Source: Bradyrhizobium sp. JYMT SZCCT0428 (GTDB taxonomy: Bacteria; Pseudomonadota; Alphaproteobacteria; Rhizobiales; Xanthobacteraceae). Taken from it: a stretch of DNA of 64,000 bases. The position numbers were made by a program, and so were the translations under genes. Numbering within the stretch: the first letter of the stretch is position 1; every line of letters begins with the position of its first letter. The DNA is taken from positions 1 to 64,000 of the forward strand of contig NZ_JAFCLS010000033.1 of assembly GCF_018131075.1 (NCBI RefSeq), in the 5' to 3' direction. Below are positions 41,954 to 50,684 of the stretch, piece after piece. The notes under the pieces were generated by a model. The model was not told where the DNA came from, did not search any database, and saw only the letters and a program-made list of their open reading frames with translations.

Positions 41954-43762
41954 ATGCCCAAACAGCACACCTATGTCCTCGGCCTGAACACCTACGACCA
42001 TGACGTGAGCGCCTGCCTGCTGCGCGACGGCGCCATCGCATTCGCGATCGCCAAGGAGCGGATCACGCGGGTCAAGCATGCGTCCGGCTTCTACAAGGAG
42101 GTGATCGATTATTGCCTCGAGGCAGAAGGCATCACGCTGGATGACATCGATCTGATCGTTCGCAATTGCTACATCATGCCGGTGGGGGAAATGGAGGAGC
42201 GGCTGGTCTATTTTGACGCGCCGGGCTTCCTTCCCGAATTTGAACGGGACGACGCGGCCAAGCACCCGTTGTATTTGTCGCACTCGGACAAGGTGGTGAC
42301 GATCTCCCACCATCTGGCGCACGCCTACAGCGCGTTCGCGGTATCGCCGTTCGAGGAAGGCGTGGTGATGATCGTCGATGGCGTCGGCAGCTATCGGTCC
42401 GACGTCATGGAGTCCTATCCCTCGAGCGACACCGCAACGCCGCTCGCGCGCGAATCCGAGAGCTATTACAAGTTCAAGGGTTCGACGCTCGAATGCCTGA
42501 AGAAGGTTTTCATGGAGCCGGACCGCGGCTTCCTGAGCGATGAATTCTACAACATGCCGGGGATGGGCGCGCTCTACAGCCGGGCGTCGACCTACATTTT
42601 CGGCGACTGGAATAAATGCGGCGAGTTGATGGGGCTCGCGCCCTACGGCCGCCACAACCAGGTCAAGAGCCTGATGGGGCTGACCGACGGCACGCTGCAG
42701 GTACCGCACTGGACCACCGATCTCAAGCAGCCCTACATCCAGGACGGCAGCAACTGGGAAAAGAGCCCGGCCATGCGGCACTGGGAGGATCTGGCCTGGC
42801 GGGTGCAGGACGACACCGAGAACGTGCTGCTCGCCCGCGCGCGCTGGCTTCGCGAAACCACCGGGGCCAAGAACCTGACGATGGCCGGTGGTGTTGCCCT
42901 GAACTGCGTGGCCAATGGCCGGCTCGCCCGTGAAGCCGGTTTCGACAATATCTGGATCCAGCCGGCGACCGGCGATGACGGCATTGCGATCGGCTGCGCG
43001 TATTATGGCTGGCTCGAGATCCTGAAGCAGCGCCGCAACTTCGTCATGGAGCATTCCTATATCGGCAAACCCTATAGCGATGCGGATGTCGCGGCTGCGC
43101 TGCAGCGGTTTCTGGTGCGCATCCAGATCGACGCCAGGCGCAGCGACAATGTTTGCCGCGACACCGCGAAGCTGCTCGCCGATCAGCGGGTGATCGGCTG
43201 GTTTCAGGGCGGCTCGGAGTTCGGCCCGCGGGCGCTCGGCAACCGCAGCCTGCTCGGCGATCCCCGCAAGCCCGAGATGAAGGATATCCTGAACAGCCGC
43301 GTCAAGCACCGCCAGGCGTTCCGCCCGTTCGCGCCGATCGTATTGGCCGAGCGGATGAAGGACATTTTCGAGGGCGACGCGGATTCCCCGTTCATGCTGC
43401 TTGCGAAACCGGTTCGCCCTGAATGGCGCGACAAGATTCCGGCGATCGTGCATGTCGACGGTACCGCGCGCGTCCAGACCGTGCGCGAAGCGACCAACCC
43501 GAGGCTGTACCAGTTGCTGAAGGAGTTCGACGCGCTGACCGGCGTTCCCGTGCTAATCAACACGTCATACAACATCAAGGGCGAGCCGATCGTCGAAACG
43601 CCGCGCGATGCCGTGGCCTGCTTCCTGACCACGGGGGTCGACCATCTGATCATGCACGACACGGTGGTATCGAAGACCGCCATGCACAAGATCGTCGGAC
43701 CGCTGGTCGATACCTACTACGACGTGACGAACCTGGTGTCGGCGACGGCTAGACCGGCCTAA
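41954..43762 (+). CDS. carbamoyltransferase, NodU/CmcH family
   Basis: 602 aa. N-terminal TsaD-like domain with YDHDVSACLL, SHHLAHAYSAF (metal-binding His) and DGVGSYR; C-terminal YrdC-like carbamoyl-transfer domain with GWFQGGSEFGPRALGNRS and FRPFAPIV. It makes carbamoyl-AMP from carbamoyl phosphate and transfers the carbamoyl group to a sugar or small molecule, as NodU does on Nod factor. No nod genes adjoin it, so the acceptor is probably a surface glycan or secondary metabolite. Confidence 0.92.
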   Translation: MPKQHTYVLGLNTYDHDVSACLLRDGAIAFAIAKERITRVKHASGFYKEVIDYCLEAEGITLDDIDLIVRNCYIMPVGEMEERLVYFDAPGFLPEFERDDAAKHPLYLSHSDKVVTISHHLAHAYSAFAVSPFEEGVVMIVDGVGSYRSDVMESYPSSDTATPLARESESYYKFKGSTLECLKKVFMEPDRGFLSDEFYNMPGMGALYSRASTYIFGDWNKCGELMGLAPYGRHNQVKSLMGLTDGTLQVPHWTTDLKQPYIQDGSNWEKSPAMRHWEDLAWRVQDDTENVLLARARWLRETTGAKNLTMAGGVALNCVANGRLAREAGFDNIWIQPATGDDGIAIGCAYYGWLEILKQRRNFVMEHSYIGKPYSDADVAAALQRFLVRIQIDARRSDNVCRDTAKLLADQRVIGWFQGGSEFGPRALGNRSLLGDPRKPEMKDILNSRVKHRQAFRPFAPIVLAERMKDIFEGDADSPFMLLAKPVRPEWRDKIPAIVHVDGTARVQTVREATNPRLYQLLKEFDALTGVPVLINTSYNIKGEPIVETPRDAVACFLTTGVDHLIMHDTVVSKTAMHKIVGPLVDTYYDVTNLVSATARPA

Positions 43763-43796
43763 AGGTGGCCGTTTAGTGGGGGGCGGGAGCCCGATC

Positions 43797-43819
43797 AAGC
43801 CGCCTCGATCAGGCGGCTT
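43797..43819. terminator. convergent terminator hairpin
   Basis: AAGCCGCC and GGCGGCTT around a 7-base loop, between the convergent carbamoyltransferase and OpgC genes. The OpgC stop lies in the loop. Confidence 0.65.
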
Positions 43820-44957
43820 TCGGCGCCGCCGGCTTGGGCAGCGGCTTGTCCTGCCGTTTCGACCAGGAAATGTAATAGGCGACGATGGTCATGATCGCGA
43901 TGCCGGTTACGCTGACGAAGATCTGCGCGAACAGCGAGCCGGAGCTCAGCGACAGCTGGAAGTGCCCGACGAACGACAGGAACACGCCGACGCAGAACAC
44001 CGCGAGCGATTGCTGGCCGCAGACCACCAGCGGATCGAATATTCTCCATTCCAGCGCCGGCCAATCCTTCGGGATGAAACGGATCACCAGGATCACGATC
44101 ACCACGAAATGAAGGAAGCGATAGGGCGCCAAATTGGTCTTGTCGTTCGGATTGAACATCGAATAGAGCCAATGCGGGAACATGTTTCCGAAATCCGGAA
44201 ACCTGCCGGCCATCGTCATGACCAGCGCCAGCAGCAGATAGGCGATACAGAAATACAGCGTCAGCGGGTGGTTGATCAGCCCCGCCGACCGCCGGGCGCC
44301 GCCGAGCGCGCACCAGGAGCCGAACACGAACAGCACCTGCCAGGCGAACGGGTTGAAGTACCAGGTTCCGGCGGGATAGGCCGCCAGGTTCCAGCCGGTC
44401 TGCCGCGACACCAGCCACAGCACGATGGCGGCGACCATGGTCCAGTTGGGCTGGCGCAGCATCATCCACAGCACCGGCGGGAACAGCCCCATCAGCACGA
44501 TGTAGAGCGGCAGCACGTCGAGATTGACCGGCTTGAACTTCAGGAACAGACCCTGGCGCAACGTTTCGGTCGCGTTGTCGACCAGGCCGACGACGTTGAA
44601 TTCGTTGACGAGCTCGGAATCGCCGAACCGCAGCGCGAGGTAGCTGATCGAGGCGATATAGATCACGAACAGGATGATATGGGCGACGTAGAGCTGCCAG
44701 ACGCGCTTGGTCAGCCGCGTGGCGCCGACGATGAAGCCGCGGTCGAGCATCATTCGGGCATAGACGAAGGAGGCGGTGTATCCGGAAATGAAAACGAACA
44801 GGTCGGCCGCGTCACTGAAGCCGTAGTTGCGGGTCGTGATCCAGTTCACCACGTTGTCCGGGATGTGATCCAGATAGATCGCCCAGTTCGCAACCCCGCG
44901 AAACAGGTCGAGCCGCAGGTCGCGTCCTTTTTCGGGCAGGGTGGCGTTGATTTTCAT
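43809..44957 (-). CDS. opgC: OpgC-type membrane acyltransferase
   Basis: 382 aa, about ten transmembrane helices. The start RDLRLDLFRGVANWAIYLDH with the DHIPDNVVNW segment is the OpgC_C family signature (periplasmic glucan succinyl transfer). It modifies osmoregulated periplasmic glucans or another glycan. ATG 44957 was chosen where the family begins; codons upstream look non-coding. Convergent with the carbamoyltransferase gene. Confidence 0.88.
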   Translation of the reverse strand: MKINATLPEKGRDLRLDLFRGVANWAIYLDHIPDNVVNWITTRNYGFSDAADLFVFISGYTASFVYARMMLDRGFIVGATRLTKRVWQLYVAHIILFVIYIASISYLALRFGDSELVNEFNVVGLVDNATETLRQGLFLKFKPVNLDVLPLYIVLMGLFPPVLWMMLRQPNWTMVAAIVLWLVSRQTGWNLAAYPAGTWYFNPFAWQVLFVFGSWCALGGARRSAGLINHPLTLYFCIAYLLLALVMTMAGRFPDFGNMFPHWLYSMFNPNDKTNLAPYRFLHFVVIVILVIRFIPKDWPALEWRIFDPLVVCGQQSLAVFCVGVFLSFVGHFQLSLSSGSLFAQIFVSVTGIAIMTIVAYYISWSKRQDKPLPKPAAPKAA

Positions 44958-45226
44958 GGGAGCCGCTTCGATGTGATGCTGTCGGGACGATTGCGCCGCC
45001 GGACCAGGCCTTGAATCAGGCCTCGAACCATACCCTGGCCGCATGGCGGCCGAAGATTGTCACAGTGCCGCATAATGACTATACCGGTCCGGAAATGGTA
45101 CATCCGGGGTTATGGAATCACCGATCAAATCCCTGAAAGGTGTCTCTATACTATCCCGGCCGTCTGCGCCAAACGTCTCCAAGTCTAGTGTCTTTAAGTC
45201 GCACATCTCCGAAGGTTCGACCATCC

Positions 45227-45532
45227 ATGACCGCACGCATTTTTAAGCCCGCCAAAAACGCGATGCAATCGGGGAGGGCCAAGACTCGGGAGTGGCAGCT
45301 CGACTACGAGCCCGAGCAGCCCCGGGCCATTGAACCGCTGATGGGGTGGACCTCATCCGGCGACATGAAGCAGCAGCTCACGCTCCGCTTCGATACCAAG
45401 GAAGACGCGGTGGCCTATTGCGAGCGCAAGGGCATTCCCTATCAGGTGATCGAACCCAAGGACTCCGTTCACCGGCAGGTCGCCTATGCCGACAATTTCG
45501 CTTTCCGGCGCGGCGAGCCCTGGACTCACTGA
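45227..45532 (+). CDS. complex I NDUFS4-like accessory subunit
   Basis: 101 aa. TARIFKPAKNAMQSGRAKTR, then W.LDYEPEQPR, GWTSSGDMKQQLTLRF, and the FDTKEDAVAYCERKGI end match ETC complex I subunit NDUFS4/18-kDa family. Alphaproteobacteria encode this apart from the nuo operon. It stabilises the matrix-arm part of NADH dehydrogenase. Confidence 0.92.
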   Translation: MTARIFKPAKNAMQSGRAKTREWQLDYEPEQPRAIEPLMGWTSSGDMKQQLTLRFDTKEDAVAYCERKGIPYQVIEPKDSVHRQVAYADNFAFRRGEPWTH

Positions 45533-45552
45533 GTCCTGAACCCATTGAAGCG

Positions 45553-46047
45553 CTAGGGATCGCTTCGGGGCGTCGGATCCCCCGGGATCGGCAAGGGCGC
45601 ATCCTTCGCGACGCCAAGGACCGGCAGGCTTCTGATGGTCCGCACCTCGGGCATGGCGGCGAACTGCCGAAGCTGCTGATGCATCCCCTCGACATCGGGC
45701 GCGACGCATTTGAGTAAAAAGTCCGCTTCTCCCGAGATGCGCCAGCTTTGCAGAACCATTGGCAGGGCCGCAATCGAGGCTTCGAACGCTTCCAGCGCCG
45801 CCTTGGCCTGGCTCGCCAGCTGGATCGATACGAACGACACGACCTCGTAGCCGAGCACCTTCTCGTCGATCGTGGCGCGGATCGCCTTGATCACGCCGCG
45901 GCTGCGCAGGGACCGCACGCGCCGCAGGCAAGGCGGCAGGGAGAGGCCGACACGACTGGCCAGTTCGTTGATCCGGATGCGTCCATCCCTCTGAAGCTCG
46001 GACAATATCTTCAGGTCGATGTCGTCGAGCTTGTGATTGACTGTCAT
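45553..46047 (-). CDS. Lrp/AsnC-family regulator
   Basis: 164 aa. N-terminal HTH (LDDIDLKILSELQRDGRIRI, then LASRVGLSLPPCLRRVRSL) and a C-terminal RAM ligand domain (FVSIQLASQAKAALEAF, then GEADFLLKCVAPD). A Lrp protein next to leucine-degradation genes may sense branched amino acids. It is transcribed in the same direction as the TetR gene, 33 bp downstream of it. Confidence 0.92.
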   Translation of the reverse strand: MTVNHKLDDIDLKILSELQRDGRIRINELASRVGLSLPPCLRRVRSLRSRGVIKAIRATIDEKVLGYEVVSFVSIQLASQAKAALEAFEASIAALPMVLQSWRISGEADFLLKCVAPDVEGMHQQLRQFAAMPEVRTIRSLPVLGVAKDAPLPIPGDPTPRSDP

Positions 46048-46080
46048 GGCTGCTCGTCCGCGCTCGAGAGTTCGCCGCTG

Positions 46081-46728
46081 CTAGACAGCTGCAGCGCGCC
46101 GTGGCTTGCGGATGCTGTGGGCAGGGGCGCTCGCGGCCTGCGGCGACACGCCCGACAGCACCAGTTTCTCATGGGCGGCGATGATCGCGTCCCTGGTCAG
46201 GCGTCCGCCTGGCCGGTACCAAGTGCAGAGGCCGGTCAGAAGCGCCAGGATCGCAAACGTCGCCACCTTGACGTCAACGACCTCGAAGACGCCTTCGGAA
46301 ACGCCCTCCGAGAGGATGCGCGCCAGCCGCGCCTCATAGGCGCTCCGCAGCGCCACGATCGCCTCATAGTTCTTCGGCTCCAGGCTGCGCAGCTCGGAAT
46401 TGGCGATGAAGACCTCGCGCTTGCGGCTCATGTGGTAGGTGACGTGGAATGCGACGAAGGCGCGGAGCTTTTCCTCCGGGCCTTGCTTTCCTTCCAGCGC
46501 GAGGTCGAGCTGACGAATGAGCTCGTTGACGTGGTCCTGCACCAGCTCGAACAGCAGTTCCTGCTTGGTGCTGATATGATTGTAAAGCGACCCCACCTGG
46601 ATCCCGACCTCGGCGGCGAGGTCGCGCAGGCTCATCGCCGAATAGCCCTGTTCGAAGATCAGGCGCAGCCCGGCCTTGCGGATCGCTTCCAGCGTCTTCG
46701 GGCCATAAGAGCCGATCGTGCGTGCCAT
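46081..46728 (-). CDS. TetR-family regulator of the leucine/acyl-CoA operon
   Basis: 215 aa. HTH: TLEAIRKAGLRLIFEQGYSA then MSLRDLAAEVGIQVGSLYNH; helical ligand domain follows. The start at MARTIGSYG was chosen with GGGGACC upstream; the frame is open further up, but that region carries an operator-like repeat. Divergent from the methylcrotonyl-CoA carboxylase operon, so it very likely represses that operon and itself, with an acyl-CoA as inducer. Confidence 0.9.
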   Translation of the reverse strand: MARTIGSYGPKTLEAIRKAGLRLIFEQGYSAMSLRDLAAEVGIQVGSLYNHISTKQELLFELVQDHVNELIRQLDLALEGKQGPEEKLRAFVAFHVTYHMSRKREVFIANSELRSLEPKNYEAIVALRSAYEARLARILSEGVSEGVFEVVDVKVATFAILALLTGLCTWYRPGGRLTRDAIIAAHEKLVLSGVSPQAASAPAHSIRKPRRAAAV

Positions 46729-46769
46729 CTGGTCCCCGAGGCAGTGGATTGAGCCGCTCATAAAGATAC

Positions 46770-46785
46770 AAACGACCGTATGTTT
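46770..46785. promoter_or_regulatory. TetR-type operator, site 1
   Basis: AAACGACCGTATGTTT. Its reverse complement matches site 2 at 13 of 16 positions (AAACRTAYGRTCGTTT), as an imperfect palindrome. It lies 42 bp upstream of the TetR start, fitting autoregulation. Confidence 0.65.
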
Positions 46786-46877
46786 ATTACATGAGATATG
46801 AGGAATTTCAACGGCATGACATGCCACTTTGGTGGAAAATCGAAAATGACTACCATCCTCTTGCGGCGCGATTAAAA

Positions 46878-46893
46878 AAACGTATGATCGTTT
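46878..46893. promoter_or_regulatory. TetR-type operator, site 2
   Basis: AAACGTATGATCGTTT, an imperfect palindrome related to site 1. It lies 166 bp upstream of the carboxylase gene start, in the divergent intergenic region. Confidence 0.65.
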
Positions 46894-47058
46894 TTAATTC
46901 GGAGGAGACGTGATCGTGCAAGTGGGCCCGCAATCCCGGCTGCCGGGACACTTCGCCGCAAAGATGGTACAGCCTGTCGCGCCGTTTCGCGAGAGGTCTT
47001 GTCCCGTCAGTCCTAGAGCCACGCACCAACCGCCCGTCACCCAAAGAAACGATAGGCC

Positions 47059-48663
47059 ATGTCGCTTCATTCAACGATCGATCCCACATCCGCCGATTTT
47101 GCCCGCAACGCCGAAGTGATGCGCGGCCTCGTCGCCGACCTCAGAGAAAAACTCAAGGTGGTTGCCGGCGGCGGCGGCAAAACCTCGCGCGCGCGGCATA
47201 CCTCGCGCGGCAAGATGCTGGCGCGGCAGCGTGTCGACCTGCTGGTCGATCCCGGGACCGCGTTCCTTGAGTTGTCGCCGTTGGCTGCCCACGGCCTCTA
47301 TGGCGGCGACGTCCATTCCGCCAGCGTCATCACCGGGGTGGGGCGCATCTCGGGCCGCGAATGCGTCATCGTCGCCAACGACGCCACCATCAAGGGCGGC
47401 ACCTACTATCCGATGACCGTGAAGAAGCATCTGCGCGCGCAGGACATCGCGCGGCAGAACAATCTGCCCTGCGTCTACATGGTCGATTCCGGCGGCGCGT
47501 TCCTGCCGCTGCAGGACGAGATCTTTCCCGACGAGCGGCATTTCGGCCGCATCTTCTACAACCAGGCGCAGATGTCGGCAGCTGGCATTCCGCAGATCGC
47601 CATTGTGATGGGCTCCTGCACGGCCGGCGGCGCCTATGTGCCCGCGATGTCGGACGAGAGCATCATCGTGCGCAACCAGGGCACGATTTTTCTCGGCGGG
47701 CCGCCGCTGGTGAAGGCCGCGACCGGCGAGGTGGTCACGGCCGAAGAGCTCGGCGGCGCCGACGTGCATTCGCGGCAATCCGGCGTCACCGACCATTACG
47801 CACAGAACGACGCCCATGCGATCGGGATCGCGCGGCGCATCGTCGCGACGCTGAAGCCGCCGACGCGCGCCACACTCAACATGCGCGAACCGCGCGAGCC
47901 GCTGTTCCCAGCGGAAGAAATCTATGGCGTGGTTTCCGCCGACGGCCGCAAGCCGTTCGACGTTCATGACATCATCGCGCGGATCGTCGATGGTTCCGAA
48001 TTCGACGAGTTCAAGAAGCTTTACGGCACGACCCTGATCTGCGGCTTCGCCCATATCTGGGGCTATCCGGTCGGCATCATCGCCAATAACGGCATCCTGT
48101 TCAGCGAGAGCTCGCTGAAGGGCGCGCACTTCATCGAATTGTGCTGCCAGCGCAATATCCCGCTGGTGTTCCTGCAGAACATCACCGGCTTCATGGTCGG
48201 CAAGAAATACGAGGCCGGCGGCATCGCGCGCGACGGCGCCAAGCTGGTGACGGCAGTGGCGACCGCCGGCGTGCCGAAATTCACCGTCGTGATCGGCGGC
48301 TCCTATGGCGCCGGCAATTACGGCATGTCGGGGCGGGCCTACAGCCCGCGCTTCCTCTGGATGTGGCCGAACGCCCGCATTTCGGTGATGGGCGGCGAGC
48401 AGGCGTCGATGGTTCTGGCCCAGGTGCGGCGCGACGGTATCGAGGCCAAGGGCGACACATGGTCGGCCGAAGAGGACGAGAAGTTTCGTGCGCCAATCCG
48501 CGCCCAGTATGAGAGCCAGGGCAGTCCCTATTATGCCACCGCGCGGCTGTGGGACGATGGGGTGATCGATCCCGCCGATACGCGGCTGGTGCTCGGCCTT
48601 GGATTGTCCGCGGCTGCCAACGCGCCGATCGAACCGACGAAATTCGGCCTGTTCAGGATGTGA
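47059..48663 (+). CDS. mccB: methylcrotonyl-CoA carboxylase, beta (carboxyltransferase) subunit
   Basis: 534 aa, crotonase-fold carboxyltransferase. Typical: SRARHTSRGKMLARQRVDLL, IVANDATIKGGTYYPMTVKK, MGSCTAGGAYVPAMSDE, and GGSYGAGNYGMSGRAY. The EEIYGVVSADGRKPFDVHDI stretch is characteristic of MccB rather than propionyl-CoA carboxylase. It carboxylates 3-methylcrotonyl-CoA in leucine breakdown. Overlaps the alpha gene region by a TGATG. Confidence 0.93.
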   Translation: MSLHSTIDPTSADFARNAEVMRGLVADLREKLKVVAGGGGKTSRARHTSRGKMLARQRVDLLVDPGTAFLELSPLAAHGLYGGDVHSASVITGVGRISGRECVIVANDATIKGGTYYPMTVKKHLRAQDIARQNNLPCVYMVDSGGAFLPLQDEIFPDERHFGRIFYNQAQMSAAGIPQIAIVMGSCTAGGAYVPAMSDESIIVRNQGTIFLGGPPLVKAATGEVVTAEELGGADVHSRQSGVTDHYAQNDAHAIGIARRIVATLKPPTRATLNMREPREPLFPAEEIYGVVSADGRKPFDVHDIIARIVDGSEFDEFKKLYGTTLICGFAHIWGYPVGIIANNGILFSESSLKGAHFIELCCQRNIPLVFLQNITGFMVGKKYEAGGIARDGAKLVTAVATAGVPKFTVVIGGSYGAGNYGMSGRAYSPRFLWMWPNARISVMGGEQASMVLAQVRRDGIEAKGDTWSAEEDEKFRAPIRAQYESQGSPYYATARLWDDGVIDPADTRLVLGLGLSAAANAPIEPTKFGLFRM

Positions 48664-48674
48664 TGCAGGAACTG

Positions 48675-50684
48675 ATGATGGACCGCTCGAAACTATACCG
48701 GCGTTTTCGCACGCTGTTGATCGCCAACCGCGGCGAGATCGCCTGCCGCGTGATCCGCTCCGCCCGCGCCATGGGGCTGCGCACCGTGGCCGTTTATTCC
48801 GAGGCCGACCGCGACGCCATGCATGTCGCCATGGCCGATGAGGCCGTGCTGCTCGGCCCCGCACGGGCCCGCGACAGCTATCTCAACATTGAGCGGGTCA
48901 TTGAAGCGGCGCGCCAGACCGGGGCCGAAGCGGTGCATCCCGGCTACGGGTTCCTGTCCGAAAATGCCGAATTCGCGCAGGCCTGCCTCGATGCCGGCCT
49001 GGTGTTCGTCGGTCCGACCGCCGCGATGATGACGGCGATGGGCTCCAAATCCGGCTCCAAGGCGCTAATGGAAAAGGCCGGCGTGCCGCTGGTACCCGGC
49101 TATCACGGCGAGGCCCAGGACGAGGCCACGCTGGCGACTGCCGCCGACAAGATCGGCTTCCCGGTACTGGTCAAGGCCTCCGCCGGCGGCGGCGGGCGCG
49201 GCATGCGCGTGGTCAATTCGGCCGGTGAATTGTCGGCCGCCATCGTCAGCGCCAAGCGCGAGGCCAAGGCGGCGTTCGGTGACGATCGCATGCTGATCGA
49301 AAAGTTCGTTCTGAACCCGCGTCACATCGAAGTGCAGATCATCGGCGACAGCCACGGCAATCTGCTGTCGCTGTTCGAGCGTGAATGCACGCTGCAGCGG
49401 CGCCATCAGAAGGTGATCGAGGAGGCCCCGTCGCCGACGCTGGACGCCGCCCAGCGCGAGACGGTCTGCGCCGCCGCGCGCAAGGCGGCTGGCGCGGTCA
49501 ACTATGTCGGCGCCGGCACCATCGAATTCGTCTCCGACGGCAAGGACGTGTTCTTCATCGAGATGAACACGCGCCTGCAGGTCGAGCATCCCGTGACCGA
49601 ACTGATCACCGGCGTCGATCTGGTGGAATGGCAGTTGCGGGTGGCGTTCGGCGAAAAGCTGCCGCTGGCGCAAAACGAGATCAAACTGAACGGCCATGCC
49701 ATCGAGGCGCGGGTCTATGCGGAAAACCCGCAGAAGAATTTTATGCCCTCGGTCGGCCGGATCAGGACATGGCGTACGCCTGACGCTGTCGACGGCCTGC
49801 GCATCGATGCCGGCTATCGCAGCGGCGATGCGGTGTCGCCCTATTACGACGCCATGCTCGCGAAGGTGATCGCGTGGGCGCCGACGCGGCAGGCGGCGAT
49901 TGAGAGGCTGAACCGCGGGCTGGAAGAAACCGACGTCCGCGGCATCGTGACCAACATTCCGTTCCTGTCGGCGCTGGTGACGCATCCGCAAGTTCGAGCG
50001 AATACCATCGACACCAGTTTCATTGAACGCGAATTGAAGGGCCTGACCGAACCGAAACACGCTTGCGGCGATCTTGAACTCTGTGCGGCGGTCGCCGCTA
50101 TCGTCGTCGAGGAGCGCAAGGTCGCAGCCAAGGAGGCCCATTCGCCGTGGCAGGCGTTTGGCTGGCAGCCGGTCGGCCAGCGGCAGCGGGTGTTCGCGCT
50201 TCGCCAGGGCCAAGGTGCCGAGCAGAAAGTCACCCTGGACTATGGCAACGGAGCGTCGACGCTGTCGATCGGCGATCGCCAATTCGTTTTCACGACGTCG
50301 CCTGCCGATGATGGTGGTTTTGATCTGACGCTCGACGGGATGAAGTCCCATGTCGTCGCGGTCATCGAGGGTCACGAACTCTATCTGCGCACCCGCAACG
50401 GCCGTTTCGACCTGCATTGGGTCGATCCGTTCGGCGGCGAGACCGAGGAGCATGTTGGCGAGGACAAGATCGTGGCGCCGTTGCCGGGCACCGTGGTGGC
50501 GCTGCTGGCCGAAGAGGGCGCGACCCTGGAGAAGGGCGCTGCGATCCTGACGCTGGAAGTCATGAAGATGGAGCAGACGCTGCGCGCGCCCTATGCCGGC
50601 GTGTTGAAGAAGATCAAGTGCAAGGTCGGCGATATCGTCGGCGAAGGCGTCGAACTCGCCGAAGTCGAACCGTCAGCGTCATGA
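48675..50684 (+). CDS. mccA: methylcrotonyl-CoA carboxylase, alpha (biotin) subunit
   Basis: 669 aa. Biotin carboxylase N-terminal domain (LLIANRGEIACRVIRSAR), ATP-grasp (ASAGGGGRGMRVV), the EMNTRLQVEHPVTE active-site loop, and a C-terminal biotinyl domain with EVMKME (Lys631). It carboxylates its own biotin and passes it to the beta subunit. Three starts (48663, 48675, 48678) are possible; 48675 was chosen for spacing from AGGA. The next gene starts by ATGA overlap. Confidence 0.93.
   Translation: MMDRSKLYRRFRTLLIANRGEIACRVIRSARAMGLRTVAVYSEADRDAMHVAMADEAVLLGPARARDSYLNIERVIEAARQTGAEAVHPGYGFLSENAEFAQACLDAGLVFVGPTAAMMTAMGSKSGSKALMEKAGVPLVPGYHGEAQDEATLATAADKIGFPVLVKASAGGGGRGMRVVNSAGELSAAIVSAKREAKAAFGDDRMLIEKFVLNPRHIEVQIIGDSHGNLLSLFERECTLQRRHQKVIEEAPSPTLDAAQRETVCAAARKAAGAVNYVGAGTIEFVSDGKDVFFIEMNTRLQVEHPVTELITGVDLVEWQLRVAFGEKLPLAQNEIKLNGHAIEARVYAENPQKNFMPSVGRIRTWRTPDAVDGLRIDAGYRSGDAVSPYYDAMLAKVIAWAPTRQAAIERLNRGLEETDVRGIVTNIPFLSALVTHPQVRANTIDTSFIERELKGLTEPKHACGDLELCAAVAAIVVEERKVAAKEAHSPWQAFGWQPVGQRQRVFALRQGQGAEQKVTLDYGNGASTLSIGDRQFVFTTSPADDGGFDLTLDGMKSHVVAVIEGHELYLRTRNGRFDLHWVDPFGGETEEHVGEDKIVAPLPGTVVALLAEEGATLEKGAAILTLEVMKMEQTLRAPYAGVLKKIKCKVGDIVGEGVELAEVEPSAS

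Noticed and set aside
41810..43453. 547-codon minus-strand frame opposite the carbamoyltransferase
   Set aside because: Shadow of a clearly real gene on the other strand; composition unnatural.
47071..50453. Two long minus-strand frames (597 and 462 codons) opposite the carboxylase genes
   Set aside because: Antisense shadows of mccB and mccA; the translations are Arg/His/Ala-rich and match no fold.
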